Shown: positions 9,186 through 17,035 of the stretch, piece by piece | How the letters are laid out: each line of letters starts with the position of its first letter | How positions within the stretch are numbered: position 1 is the stretch's first letter | From: G963664935 sp963664935 | GTDB taxonomy: Bacteria; Pseudomonadota; Gammaproteobacteria; Methylococcales; G963664935 | Length of the DNA stretch: 64,000 nt | NCBI GenBank assembly: GCA_963664935.2 | Contig: CAXXSE010000007.1 | Span: forward strand, 930,001 to 994,000 | Direction: 5' to 3' | Notes under the pieces: model-generated | What the model saw: only the letters and a program-made list of their open reading frames with translations | Database searches by the model: none | Told to the model about the DNA's origin: nothing | Position numbers and translations under genes: made by a program

Positions 9186-9398
9186 ATGAAAGCATTTACC
9201 TATTCAGAAGCACGTCAAAATCTCTCTAAACTATTGATGCTCGCACAAAAAGAGGAAGTCAAAATCCGAAGAAGGGATGGAGCATTATTTTCCTTAACAT
9301 TGAAAAAGAAAATCTCGCCATTTGATGTTCCTGGCATCAAAACTAAAGCTACGACTCAAAATATTTTGGATGCAGTTCGAGAGTCACGAAGGGGCTAA
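9186..9398 (+). CDS. orphan Phd/YefM-type antitoxin in a cassette
   Basis: 70 residues from ATG 9186, with a GGAG ribosome-binding site at 9172. The N-terminus (MKAFTYSEARQNLSKLLMLAQKEEVKIRRRDGA) is the DNA-binding start of Phd antitoxins. No toxin gene follows; instead the stop codon (9396) runs into an attC-like site. A lone antitoxin with its attC is a known type of integron cassette. Confidence 0.75.
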   Translation: MKAFTYSEARQNLSKLLMLAQKEEVKIRRRDGALFSLTLKKKISPFDVPGIKTKATTQNILDAVRESRRG

Positions 9399-9470
9399 CA
9401 AATTGCTTCACCTAACCAATTTTATACTGCTTCGCTGCGTAAAATCGTCAGGTGAGCAAGGCCGTTGACA
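9394..9470 (+). repeat. integron attC site, intact
   Basis: The left arm CTAACAAATTGCTTCACCT pairs with the right arm AGGTGAGCAA-ggcc-GTTGAC; the left arm has one extra T, like the extrahelical base of attC. The inner stem is ATTTTATAC and GTAAAAT around tgcttcgctgc. It begins at the stop codon of the antitoxin gene and ends 27 bp before the 3' end of imuB. It is therefore the last site of the array. The core GTTGACA is a slight departure from GTTRRRY. Confidence 0.7.
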
Positions 9471-9497
9471 TCCGCATTGAAGTCACGAATTCAGGTA

Positions 9498-11036
9498 TCA
9501 ACCAAACAACCCATGAAGAAACCATTGCTTGCTTCGATGGTCTTGGAACAGCCATAAACAGCTGCCATCGGAGTTTTTGGCGATGCGATAATTGCGTCGA
9601 ATGTCATTCTCGTCCCACCATCCTTGCTCGATACATTCCACTTCATCACTTAAGGACAAGGGACCATGCCAATAGAGCTGTTGTGGTGATGTTTTTAGAG
9701 GTTCCGGACAAGATAGAATCCAGACCGGGCGAGGTATTTCGCTGGTTTTTTCTATCGTACCGGATAATGCTGAAGTTGTTCCCGCATTTTCCGGACGATG
9801 GTCCGGGTGCAGGCTCAGAGATTGCAGTACCTTTTCTCCCAGCCTCGCCCGAAAATGATCGACCAACCGTTGCCACGCGTTCTCATCCACGGTGGAGGTA
9901 TCAAACAGATCCAATTGTTCCGGAAAAAAAACAGCCATCTGATTTAAATAAACTGTCACCTCCGTCACTTCGGCGGTCAACCGCCTTTGGTTCAGATGTT
10001 CTTCCAGGAGTAACAGAAACCGATCGGCCCGTTGAATCTCAAAATTGCTGCCGATATCGATTACCGTGGTGGGGTGCTTGTCATGCTTTAATAGACACTG
10101 AATATGCTGGGTAGCCGCCTGCCGTTCCACCAGGAAGCTTTCCAATTGCTGTAGCAATGTTGAGGCGGCTAAGGCTAAGTGCTCAAGCTTATCAGTGGGC
10201 TGGCAAAATTTCACCGATGCCGAAAAGGTTTCAGGTGGATGAAACAAATTCAGAGGTTCCGGTTGTTTGGCTAGTGCTAAATCCAGATTATCCATAGGGT
10301 GGGCGCCGAAACGCCGAATTATTCCATCTCTTGGCAACCGCAACACGTCCGCTATAGTGGCAATACCGCTTCGATTCAATCGAATTAAACGGCGTTTATC
10401 AGAGGTCAATACCGAAATCGGTAAATCCCGAAGCGCCGGTATCAACTCTTTGGTTTCGGTTATAAAGCGGCTATTACCGTATTGGGTCAACCACAGTGCA
10501 GCACGCGCTGTAGGTGCGAAACCGACAATTGTTTCACCACCGAATTTCTTAAGACGTTTATCGAGACAATCAAGCAGTTTTTTCATCCCGCCGAATAGCC
10601 CTAAACTGCCTTTAATTTCTAATACCACACTATTGGCGGTGTATAGACTGACCGTATGGGAAAAATCGAAAGCCAACAAGCCCAAGCGGTTCAATCGCTG
10701 CTGTTCAGCCAGCGGTTCCCTGGCAAATATCTTAAGTGTTTCGCATAACGCCAATGCGGCAGCCAAGGGTATACCGGGTTCGATACCCTGGTTTTGTGCT
10801 TTACAATTGCAAGCGTAGATCAGAACTCTACCACTGTGCTCTTCGGTGGTAGCCAGTGGCTTTGCATCGTCACACTTCAATGCGTCCATGGCTAAGCGGG
10901 GAAGATAAATACATAGCCAAAGGGCGGGGGATGGTGATGTTTTTGGCTCAGATGCTATTCCGGTATCTTCTAACGACTGTCTAGGAGGCTGTCTGAGAAT
11001 AGAGAGCCTACCGCGGGAAAGCGGATTTTGGACCAT
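9498..11036 (-). CDS. imuB: ImuB, Y-family polymerase-like mutagenesis protein
   Basis: About 512 residues. ALWLCIYLPRLAMDAL near the start, RVLIYACNCKAQNQGIEPG, and the little-finger region (PPETFSASVKFCQPTD) identify ImuB, a catalytically inactive Y-family polymerase relative acting with ImuA and DnaE2 in SOS mutagenesis. There is no ATG between the conserved core and a dispersed repeat at 10981-11040. The likely start (ATG 11036) lies inside that repeat, so the first 15-20 residues are encoded by it. A gap of 250 bp, with a palindrome, separates it from imuA, instead of the usual tight spacing. No dnaE2 is in the window. Confidence 0.88.
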   Translation of the reverse strand: MVQNPLSRGRLSILRQPPRQSLEDTGIASEPKTSPSPALWLCIYLPRLAMDALKCDDAKPLATTEEHSGRVLIYACNCKAQNQGIEPGIPLAAALALCETLKIFAREPLAEQQRLNRLGLLAFDFSHTVSLYTANSVVLEIKGSLGLFGGMKKLLDCLDKRLKKFGGETIVGFAPTARAALWLTQYGNSRFITETKELIPALRDLPISVLTSDKRRLIRLNRSGIATIADVLRLPRDGIIRRFGAHPMDNLDLALAKQPEPLNLFHPPETFSASVKFCQPTDKLEHLALAASTLLQQLESFLVERQAATQHIQCLLKHDKHPTTVIDIGSNFEIQRADRFLLLLEEHLNQRRLTAEVTEVTVYLNQMAVFFPEQLDLFDTSTVDENAWQRLVDHFRARLGEKVLQSLSLHPDHRPENAGTTSALSGTIEKTSEIPRPVWILSCPEPLKTSPQQLYWHGPLSLSDEVECIEQGWWDENDIRRNYRIAKNSDGSCLWLFQDHRSKQWFLHGLFG

Positions 11037-11040
11037 TTTA
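10981..11040 (-). repeat. dispersed repeat R1, copy in the imuB start
   Basis: On the minus strand it reads aaaatggtccaaaatccgct, then tttcccgcggtaggctctct, then attctcagacagcctcctag. Related copies are at 16236, 28261, 56845, 57577 and 59478, and a short piece at 12001-12020. It is not protein coding elsewhere. Confidence 0.65.
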
Positions 11041-11101
11041 TCGATTAAATTGATGAAATACATCCCTATATTGCACACCTGCTGGCCGCTTTCAGCGGTC
11101 C

Positions 11102-11122
11102 AAACCCGCTCCAGGCGGGTTT
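11102..11122. other. hairpin between imuA and imuB
   Basis: AAACCCGC and GCGGGTTT are perfect complements around a five-base loop. No T-tract follows on the minus strand, so a terminator role for the imuA transcript is uncertain. Confidence 0.35.
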
Positions 11123-11156
11123 GTCGTTAAATATGCCGGGTATCTTTCAAGCAAGC

Positions 11157-11239
11157 GTAGGTTGGATAAGCGTAGCGCCATCCGACAATGGATACCCAAA
11201 CGCCAAAATGTCGGATGGCGCTACGCTTATCCAACCTAC
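11157..11239. repeat. REP-like palindrome with perfect 30-bp arms
   Basis: Arms 11157-11186 (gtaggttggataagcgtagc, then gccatccgac) and 11210-11239 are exact reverse complements around a 23-bp spacer. A related single arm is at 36113-36141. Palindromes of this type are usually mobilised by RAYT transposases. It sits between imuA and imuB. Confidence 0.7.
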
Positions 11240-11288
11240 AATGCGTGCAACGCTGCTGTCGGCCATTTAGACCAGCGCAAAATGATAG

Positions 11289-11975
11289 TTATTTATGGAT
11301 CGAGGTACTCGGATCTTGATTTTGAAAACCTTCACCCAATAAAACCGAAGGTTTCGCATGGCTGCCCACGGCTTTTAGCACATCCACCCGAAATCCTTTG
11401 TCGGTGCTACTCAGCTTGAGCCTTAATGCCGCCCAATTGGATTGATTGATACGTACGTGACTCGGTTGCGAAGGATGACGGTACAAAATAGTTGCGCTTC
11501 CATGGGTTTGGGCAGCTACCTGTAAACGCCGGATAGTCGTGTTATCCGTAGGGCGGTTGCCGAAACCATCCGGCCACAGCAATAATATTTTGCAAATACC
11601 TCCATGCAATGCTTTTTCCGCTGCCCATAAAGCATCTTCCCGGCTTAAAGGAGACACCACAAACAGATAGTCCAAATCAATATCAGCTTGCGCCAAAGCC
11701 GGCGCGTAGGGTTGGTAAGGGGCGTTGACGATCAACACTCGCTGCCGCCGCCGGGTAGCATCCCGAATAGCCGGCAATAACAGCTGCAGTTCACCAATAC
11801 CCATCGCCTCGGGTAAAAGCTCGGTGACCGCTCCCAAAGGCCACCCCTTTCCCACAAGTACGGCGTCCAATTGCGCAAAACCGGTTGAAATCCCTGATGC
11901 CGAATTTGGAGATAGGCGATTGCCCTTACAAAGAGAGGGCGTATTTTTAAGAAGGTCATCTAAATCCACGGTCAT
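11289..11975 (-). CDS. imuA: ImuA, RecA-like SOS mutagenesis protein
   Basis: 228 residues. GISTGFAQLDAVLVGKGWPLGAVTELLPE, then GIGELQLLLPAI and RVLIVNAPYQPYAPALAQADIDL are ImuA hallmarks: a RecA/SulA-like fold without a complete Walker A. Together with ImuB it forms the mutasome that loads DnaE2 at lesions. Originally it should follow lexA directly; an IS630-type element now separates them, so expression from the lexA promoter may be reduced. Confidence 0.88.
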   Translation of the reverse strand: MTVDLDDLLKNTPSLCKGNRLSPNSASGISTGFAQLDAVLVGKGWPLGAVTELLPEAMGIGELQLLLPAIRDATRRRQRVLIVNAPYQPYAPALAQADIDLDYLFVVSPLSREDALWAAEKALHGGICKILLLWPDGFGNRPTDNTTIRRLQVAAQTHGSATILYRHPSQPSHVRINQSNWAALRLKLSSTDKGFRVDVLKAVGSHAKPSVLLGEGFQNQDPSTSIHK

Positions 11976-12035
11976 GGGTGTGATGGAGGCTTATCCTCGC
12001 TACGGTTCCGATTCTCGGACAGTACTAGTAGTCTG

Positions 12036-12744
12036 TCAATGTTGTATTGACGGGTATAGTGATTTCAATTTTATCCGTGCATCGGCGGTGGTAAAGCGCC
12101 AGTTTACAAATACCGCTTTTTGATTTCTTTGTTTTTGCCATGCGTTTATTTCAGTTCGTAATGTGCTTTGATCAGCTATTCTTCGATCAAGACACTGACG
12201 ACTTAACACCCCAATCTCTATTTCTGCCATATCAAGCCAACTGCCATGCTTTGGCGTGTAATGAATTTCCAGCCTTTCTGCAATTCGACGTGCTTCCTCG
12301 GGTGCAAACGCTTCATACAGTGATCCTAATTTATGCGTGTTTAAGTTATCCATTACTAAAATGATTTTTTTATCGGGGTAGTGTTCATCTACTAATTCCT
12401 TAATGAGATGTGCCCAGTCCACTTTAGTATGCCGGTTTGTGACCTTGACATGCCTCCAGCCCTCAAGCGGTGCGAATAGCATAAACAGATTACTGACGCC
12501 ATTTCGTTCATATTCAAAATCATATATTTCAGATTCTCCAGAACGCATCGGTAACGGGGTACGCGTTTCTTTTGTATGCTGCTTGCTCGTTTCATCCATA
12601 CACACCAAAACCTCATCTTGTGTAAAAGGACGTTGATAGACCTCTAATATATATTCCATTGCACACACGAAGTCTGCATTAGATTTAGGCGGAATGCACC
12701 AGCATTGTTTTAGCCACGGTTTGAGTTCGTTTTTTTTAGTGTCT
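12036..12744 (-). CDS. IS630 transposase, C-terminal DDE part (orfB, frameshift-dependent)
   Basis: Contains the DDE_3 catalytic core: VLVCMDETSKQH (first Asp), IILVMDNLNTHK (second Asp), and HGSWLDMAEIEIGVLSRQCL (Glu). Its frame is open upstream across KKNELKPWLKQCWCIPPKSN to the A-rich run at about 12733-12740. A -1 shift on that run would fuse it to the HTH part. Programmed frameshifting is known in several IS families; a simple frameshift mutation is the alternative. Confidence 0.75.
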
Positions 12745-13171
12745 GCCTAATCGTTTCATGGCTTATGCTCTCTGTTATAGTGCATTCAACTAATCGTTCA
12801 GAGAGTAGCCGTAATGTCCAATCTACCCGTCCCTCCGGAGCTTGCGAACAGGCTGTTGCAACTAAAAAGGCTTCTCCTGCTCCATCCAGATTTTTTGATC
12901 GGTATCTTTTTTGAGGCTTTGGATTAACGGCACTCCCCAATCCTTCTTCTACAAATCGCTTTCGCACGCGTTCAATACTTCGTAGGCTTGTACCCAATGC
13001 CCTGGCTATTTCTTTATCCTTTTTTTTACCCTCAGAACTGGTTTCGTCGCTAAGTAACAAAATTCGAGCGTGGGTCTGTTTATGTGCTGCAGCTTTTCCT
13101 TTTGATACAATCTCTTTTAGCTCAAGCCTTTCTTCGTTCGTTAAATTAACGCGGTAGATTTTTGCGGACAT
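12710..13171 (-). CDS. IS630 transposase, N-terminal HTH part (orfA)
   Basis: 153 residues: helix-turn-helix segments (DKEIARALGTSLRSIERVRKRFVEEG), then the linker RVDWTLRLLSERLVE and SHETIRQTLKKT found in IS630 transposases. The frame ends shortly after a run of eight A residues, 34 bp into the overlap with the DDE part. Confidence 0.8.
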   Translation of the reverse strand: MSAKIYRVNLTNEERLELKEIVSKGKAAAHKQTHARILLLSDETSSEGKKKDKEIARALGTSLRSIERVRKRFVEEGLGSAVNPKPQKRYRSKNLDGAGEAFLVATACSQAPEGRVDWTLRLLSERLVECTITESISHETIRQTLKKTNSNRG

Positions 13172-13269
13172 GTTTAGCGTTTGGGTTTCAATTGCTTAGA
13201 ATTAAAACCTAACATTCTACTTTAATTAATCGTCAATACAACATTGACAGACTACTAGCTGCCAAACGA

Positions 13270-13866
13270 CTAATCGTCAACAAACCGGATCAAACCGGCC
13301 ATGATCCCTTCGATAGCGACATCCTGCTTTCGCAAGTCGATGCGAATCGGCTTAAACTCCGGATTTTCAGGAGACAGTGTGACGATGTTCCCCCGTTGCC
13401 GGAAACGTTTGACGGTAACCTCATCGCCAATTCTGGCGACCACAATTTGATTCCGTGTGGCGACAGGCGTTTTGTGCACCGCTAACAGGTCGCCATCAAT
13501 AATACCGACATCGCACATACTCATGCCTTTGACACGCAGTAGAAAATCCGCCGCAGGTTTGAACACTCCGACGTCAAAAGGCAAATAATCTTCAATGTTC
13601 TGCTCCGCCAGAATCGGCGCGCCCGCAGCGACTTGGCCCACAATTGGAATCCCCGAGGGCTTTAATAATCGTATGCCTCTGGAAACGCCTTCCAGGCTGA
13701 TAAATTTTTTTCGCTTCAACGCGGTGAGGTGTTGATAAGCAGCGTTATCAGAGCGATATCCCATATGCTCGGCTATTTCATGCATCGTGGGCGGCATTTG
13801 CCTTTCACGGATAGATTGCTTGATAAACTCAAGAATTTGCTGTTGAATTTGGGTAAGTTCCATCAT
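13270..13866 (-). CDS. lexA: LexA repressor
   Basis: About 198 residues from ATG 13866 (MMELTQIQQQILEFI); ATG 13863 is equally possible. An upstream ATG at 13878 overlaps a palindrome and is less likely. Domains: winged HTH (PPTMHEIAEHMGYRSDNAAYQHL), self-cleavage site Ala-Gly in VAAGAPI, nucleophilic Ser in VKGMSMCDVGI, general-base Lys in LAVHKTPVA. All needed residues are present, so SOS control appears functional. It heads the lexA-imuA-imuB operon. Confidence 0.93.
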   Translation of the reverse strand: MMELTQIQQQILEFIKQSIRERQMPPTMHEIAEHMGYRSDNAAYQHLTALKRKKFISLEGVSRGIRLLKPSGIPIVGQVAAGAPILAEQNIEDYLPFDVGVFKPAADFLLRVKGMSMCDVGIIDGDLLAVHKTPVATRNQIVVARIGDEVTVKRFRQRGNIVTLSPENPEFKPIRIDLRKQDVAIEGIMAGLIRFVDD

Positions 13867-13877
13867 AGAGAATGTCA

Positions 13878-13905
13878 TGTATAAAAGTGCATGTAGTTTT
13901 ATACA
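13878..13905. promoter_or_regulatory. palindrome at lexA, candidate LexA operator
   Basis: Inverted repeat with perfect 9-bp arms TGTATAAAA and TTTTATACA separated by 10 bp, 12 bp before the likely lexA start. It is longer and more widely spaced than the E. coli box (CTGT-N8-ACAG). Autoregulation is expected for lexA, so this is the best candidate; binding is not shown by sequence alone. Confidence 0.5.
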
Positions 13906-13923
13906 ATCCCGATGAAAATGCAA

Positions 13924-14226
13924 GTTCTTTCGAAAGCTTTTTGCGATATATTTTAACTTGATAAAATCTGTAAAACGGAAGTTTTACGGATTTGTTTACC
14001 AGAACAGGAAATTCTAGGGGGAAGAGCTATTTAGCGTACAAAACAGCTTTAGTAGAGGAGGTGCTTTGTCTATGTGTCTATGTGTCTATGTGTCTATGTG
14101 TCTATGAAGAAATATCCTCAACTCTATTACGGTGTGAGATGGGAGTAAGTGGAAATTAAGAAAATATAACTTCCACTTGTGGCTACACCGAAAAATCGTA
14201 TAGCCACATGCGGAAATCCAACGTTT
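13924..14226. other. intergenic region with 8-bp tandem repeat
   Basis: No gene is evident. It contains a tandem run of TCTATGTG, about 4.75 copies at 14069-14106, the kind of short-unit array that can change length by slippage. Nothing else was recognised. Confidence 0.5.
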
Positions 14227-14355
14227 TTACGGTTGATTGTCGTCGTCAGTCGTCACCCATTTCCAAAGATACCACGCTCCCGCGCAAACAGCTATGGTCG
14301 CTATTATCCCAATTGGATTTTTTAAATATTCAGTTAATTCTAGAATTCCACCCAT
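14227..14355 (-). CDS. 42-residue single-pass membrane protein
   Basis: A short frame from ATG 14355: MGGILELTEYLKNPIGIIAT, then IAVCAGAWYLWKWV and an acidic tail ending DDDNQP. An AAGAAGG ribosome-binding site lies about ten bases upstream. One hydrophobic helix spans residues 15-32. No family recognised; the ribosome site and the helix are the reasons for calling it real. Confidence 0.5.
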   Translation of the reverse strand: MGGILELTEYLKNPIGIIATIAVCAGAWYLWKWVTTDDDNQP

Positions 14356-14572
14356 GTTTATTTTACCTTCTTAAAAAAATTTTATGAAGCAGTTTGGCGA
14401 CAATCCCACCAAACTAAAATGTGCGTCCAGTATACTGTGAAACCAGTAGATGTCAACCGGACATTTTTTCAATATTAGCTTTGAACGGCAACGCATTTTC
14501 GGTTTAAGCACTTCGCAAGTCGGTATTTTTTTGAACAAGTATAGAGGTCTTTTGGATAGTTACACAACTATT

Positions 14573-16228
14573 ATGAAAAATTTATTAACAGTATTCTATA
14601 TGGCTTTGATCGCTATGAACGGGTGCGCATCGGAGCAAAAAGTGGATTCAAACTCCCAACCGGTAAAGCTGTTCGAAGGACTCGGTAATCACCGCTTCCC
14701 GATTACCGCAAAACATCCTCTGGCCCAACGTTATTTTAATCAGGGCTTGATTTTGGCCTACGCCTTTAATCACCGGGAATCGGAACGCTCATTCCGATGG
14801 GCGATACAAATCGATCCACGGTGCGCCATGTGTTATTGGGGTATCGCCTTTGTTCTGGGGCCCAATATCAATGCGGTGATGGATGATCACTCGATACCCA
14901 ATGCTTTCCAGGCCGTACAGCGGGCATTGGTATTATCCAAAAAGGTAACCGGAAAAGAACAGGCCTTAATAAAAGCTTTAGGACAACGCTACGCTGCCAC
15001 CCCCATTAAAGACAGATCTAAATTGGATACAGCCTATGCCGACGCCATGCGGGATGTTGTAAGGGCCTACCCCAACGATGCCGATGTCGGGACCTTACTC
15101 GCCGATGCGTTGATGAATCAACACCCCTGGGATTACTGGACCGGTGATGGAAGAGCAAAACCATGGGCGCCTGAAATCGTAGCCACCTTAGAAAGCGTTT
15201 TGGAATACGCACCTCTTCATCCCGGAGCTAATCATCTTTACATTCATGCGGTGGAAGCATCCAATACCCCCGAACGTGCGCTTCCCAGCGCGGACCGCCT
15301 GAGGGATCTGGTTCCAGGAGCGGGGCATCTGGTACACATGCCCGCGCATATTTATATCCGAACCGGTCACTATCAAAAAGCCATTGCCGCGAATCAAAAG
15401 GCGGTCGAAGTCGACCACGATTACATGGAGCATCATCATATCGAAGGTATTTACCCGCTTGCCTATATCCCCCATAACCACCATTTTTTATGGGCCGCGG
15501 CCAGTAAGGCGGGACGCGGCGCTGATGCCATCGCCGCGGCCGAATCAACCGCTAGTCATGTCGATACCGTTGCGATGCGCCAGTCCGGTATGGCAACTTT
15601 GGAACATTATTATGCAACGCCATTGTTCGCGCTTGTACGCTTTGCCAAATGGAAAGAACTGCTAAACCGGCCTCTACCGGAAAACGATCTTCGTTATCTA
15701 AATGCCATCTGGCATTATGCTCGCGGTCAGGCATTCGTGGCTCGGGGAAATTTGGGGAAAGCGCAGTCGGAATTGAAGGAACTGGAAAAAATCTCCAAAG
15801 AGCCCGCTATCGCCAAAATATCGATCTGGAGTATGAATACGATTGGACGGATACTTGAAATTGCACAACATGTCCTACGCGGAAAAATTGCCGCGTCAAA
15901 GGGTAATACGGCTCAAGCCATAACACTGCTTCGCGAAGCGGTGCGACTGGAGGATTCATTGCGCTATAACGAGCCTTCCGATTGGTATCATCCGGTTCGT
16001 CAGCCATTGGGCGCGGTTTTACTGAAAGCCGGAAAATCGAAACAGGCCGAGCAGATTTATCGGCAGGATTTAAAACGGAATCCTGAAAACGGCTGGTCTC
16101 TCTTCGGTTTGATGACCAGTTTACGAGCACAAAATAAAATGGATGAGGCCGATAATGTTGAGTTGCGCTACAAAAAGGCCTGGGTGCATGCTGATTTTGA
16201 TTTGTCGGAAATCGATTTGATGAATTAA
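14573..16228 (+). CDS. TPR-repeat lipoprotein
   Basis: 551 residues from ATG 14573 (MKNLLTVFYMALIAMNGCAS), a lipoprotein signal with Cys in AMNGC. The earlier frame extension to 14450 lacks a plausible start. The body is rich in TPR-type helix pairs: HPLAQRYFNQGLILAYAFNHRESERSFRWAI with CAMCYWGIAFVLGPNIN, later TGHYQKAIAANQKAVEVD, and HIEGIYPLAYIPHNHHFL. These match a large family of uncharacterised periplasmic TPR proteins often found near copper or respiratory genes. Substrate is unknown. Confidence 0.85.
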   Translation: MKNLLTVFYMALIAMNGCASEQKVDSNSQPVKLFEGLGNHRFPITAKHPLAQRYFNQGLILAYAFNHRESERSFRWAIQIDPRCAMCYWGIAFVLGPNINAVMDDHSIPNAFQAVQRALVLSKKVTGKEQALIKALGQRYAATPIKDRSKLDTAYADAMRDVVRAYPNDADVGTLLADALMNQHPWDYWTGDGRAKPWAPEIVATLESVLEYAPLHPGANHLYIHAVEASNTPERALPSADRLRDLVPGAGHLVHMPAHIYIRTGHYQKAIAANQKAVEVDHDYMEHHHIEGIYPLAYIPHNHHFLWAAASKAGRGADAIAAAESTASHVDTVAMRQSGMATLEHYYATPLFALVRFAKWKELLNRPLPENDLRYLNAIWHYARGQAFVARGNLGKAQSELKELEKISKEPAIAKISIWSMNTIGRILEIAQHVLRGKIAASKGNTAQAITLLREAVRLEDSLRYNEPSDWYHPVRQPLGAVLLKAGKSKQAEQIYRQDLKRNPENGWSLFGLMTSLRAQNKMDEADNVELRYKKAWVHADFDLSEIDLMN

Positions 16229-16235
16229 AAACCGA

Positions 16236-16267
16236 TTTCCCACAGTAGGCTCTCTATTCTCGGACAG
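16236..16267 (+). repeat. dispersed repeat R1, short copy
   Basis: tttcccacagtaggctctct followed by attctcggacag, starting 8 bp after the TPR gene stop. It matches the core of the copy at 10981-11040. Confidence 0.55.
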
Positions 16268-16623
16268 AGTACCAGTACCCCGCACCCGCTTCTGGCCCTG
16301 AGGTTATACTTCAATCCACTTCGATTTTACCTAAACAGATCAGCAACTGCGGCATTTGCCATACTTTTGTGTTTTTAACCGACTAACGGTGAACCAAGTC
16401 TCATGGTGAAAATCAGGTTTGGTGCGGTTTTTTTACGTTTCCTTTCGCGGGACGCACTTCGAAGTTATTAATTTTCCAGGTTTTAATATCTTTTCGCCTG
16501 ATAATTTTAATTTTGTCGTAATCAAAGATTTAAAGTATGGCGCATTCTTTGCCTTAACGATTTGATTATCCACTTGAACCAAGAAGAAACATAATGAATA
16601 GAAAAATAATAATTGCATCATCG
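16268..16623. other. gene-free stretch
   Basis: No convincing coding frame, RNA gene or repeat was seen. Short frames on the minus strand here lack ribosome sites and family matches. Confidence 0.5.
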
Positions 16624-16970
16624 CTGGCAATTCCGCTTACGGTGAAAATGAATCAATTGAAGCTGAAAACCTGGCGTTGGAACAATATCTGGCGGGGTTA
16701 ATCGATATCATTACTTTACTGGAATCTCAGCGCCGAGCATTTAACTCTCAAAGTGCATTGATTGATGTTAAAAATCTGCGGTTACAAAATTGATTGAACC
16801 TTTACCTGGCTTTGGGTGGTCCTTTTTTCCTAGAGGAAAGTGAAGATTTAGCACGGTACCTTTCGGAAAACCTAGTCAGGCATCCTGGAGTCAAATATTC
16901 CTTTCAGGGTGAAACAAGGGAACAAAGGGAATCATTCGCCAGCCTGATATCCGGAATTTTGTTGGTAATT
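16624..16970 (+). pseudogene. outer-membrane factor / RND efflux fusion remnant, 5' part
   Basis: The frame encodes the C-terminus of a TolC/OprM-type channel (LAGLIDIITLLESQRRAFNSQSALIDVKNLRLQN ... LNLYLALGGPFF) with an in-frame TGA at 16791, where CGA (Arg) would fit. It then passes directly into the late periplasmic part of an RND pump (ARYLSENLVRHPGVKYSFQGETREQRESF). Thus a deletion first fused the two genes. An IS inserted at 16970 then split the RND part, which resumes at 18619. Confidence 0.7.
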
Positions 16971-17035
16971 GAGTCTATTCCAATCTATAAATGGCCCTGA
17001 AACAGAGGGGTAGAGAATCTACCTGAAGAGGCAAA

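Larger units (their letters stand above)
12028..13255 (-). mobile_element. IS630-family insertion sequence
   Basis: The terminal inverted repeats are identical over 24 bp: 12028-12051 begins gtagtctgtcaatgttgtat and 13232-13255 is its exact reverse complement. Both ends are flanked by TA, the IS630/mariner target duplication. The element is 1228 bp and carries two overlapping transposase frames. It split the lexA-imuA intergenic region. Confidence 0.85.

Noticed and set aside
9452..10114. 220-codon plus-strand ORF
   Set aside because: It is the antisense of the imuB 3' half.
14069..14106. CRISPR array
   Set aside because: The units are 8 bp with no spacers; no cas genes are present in the window.
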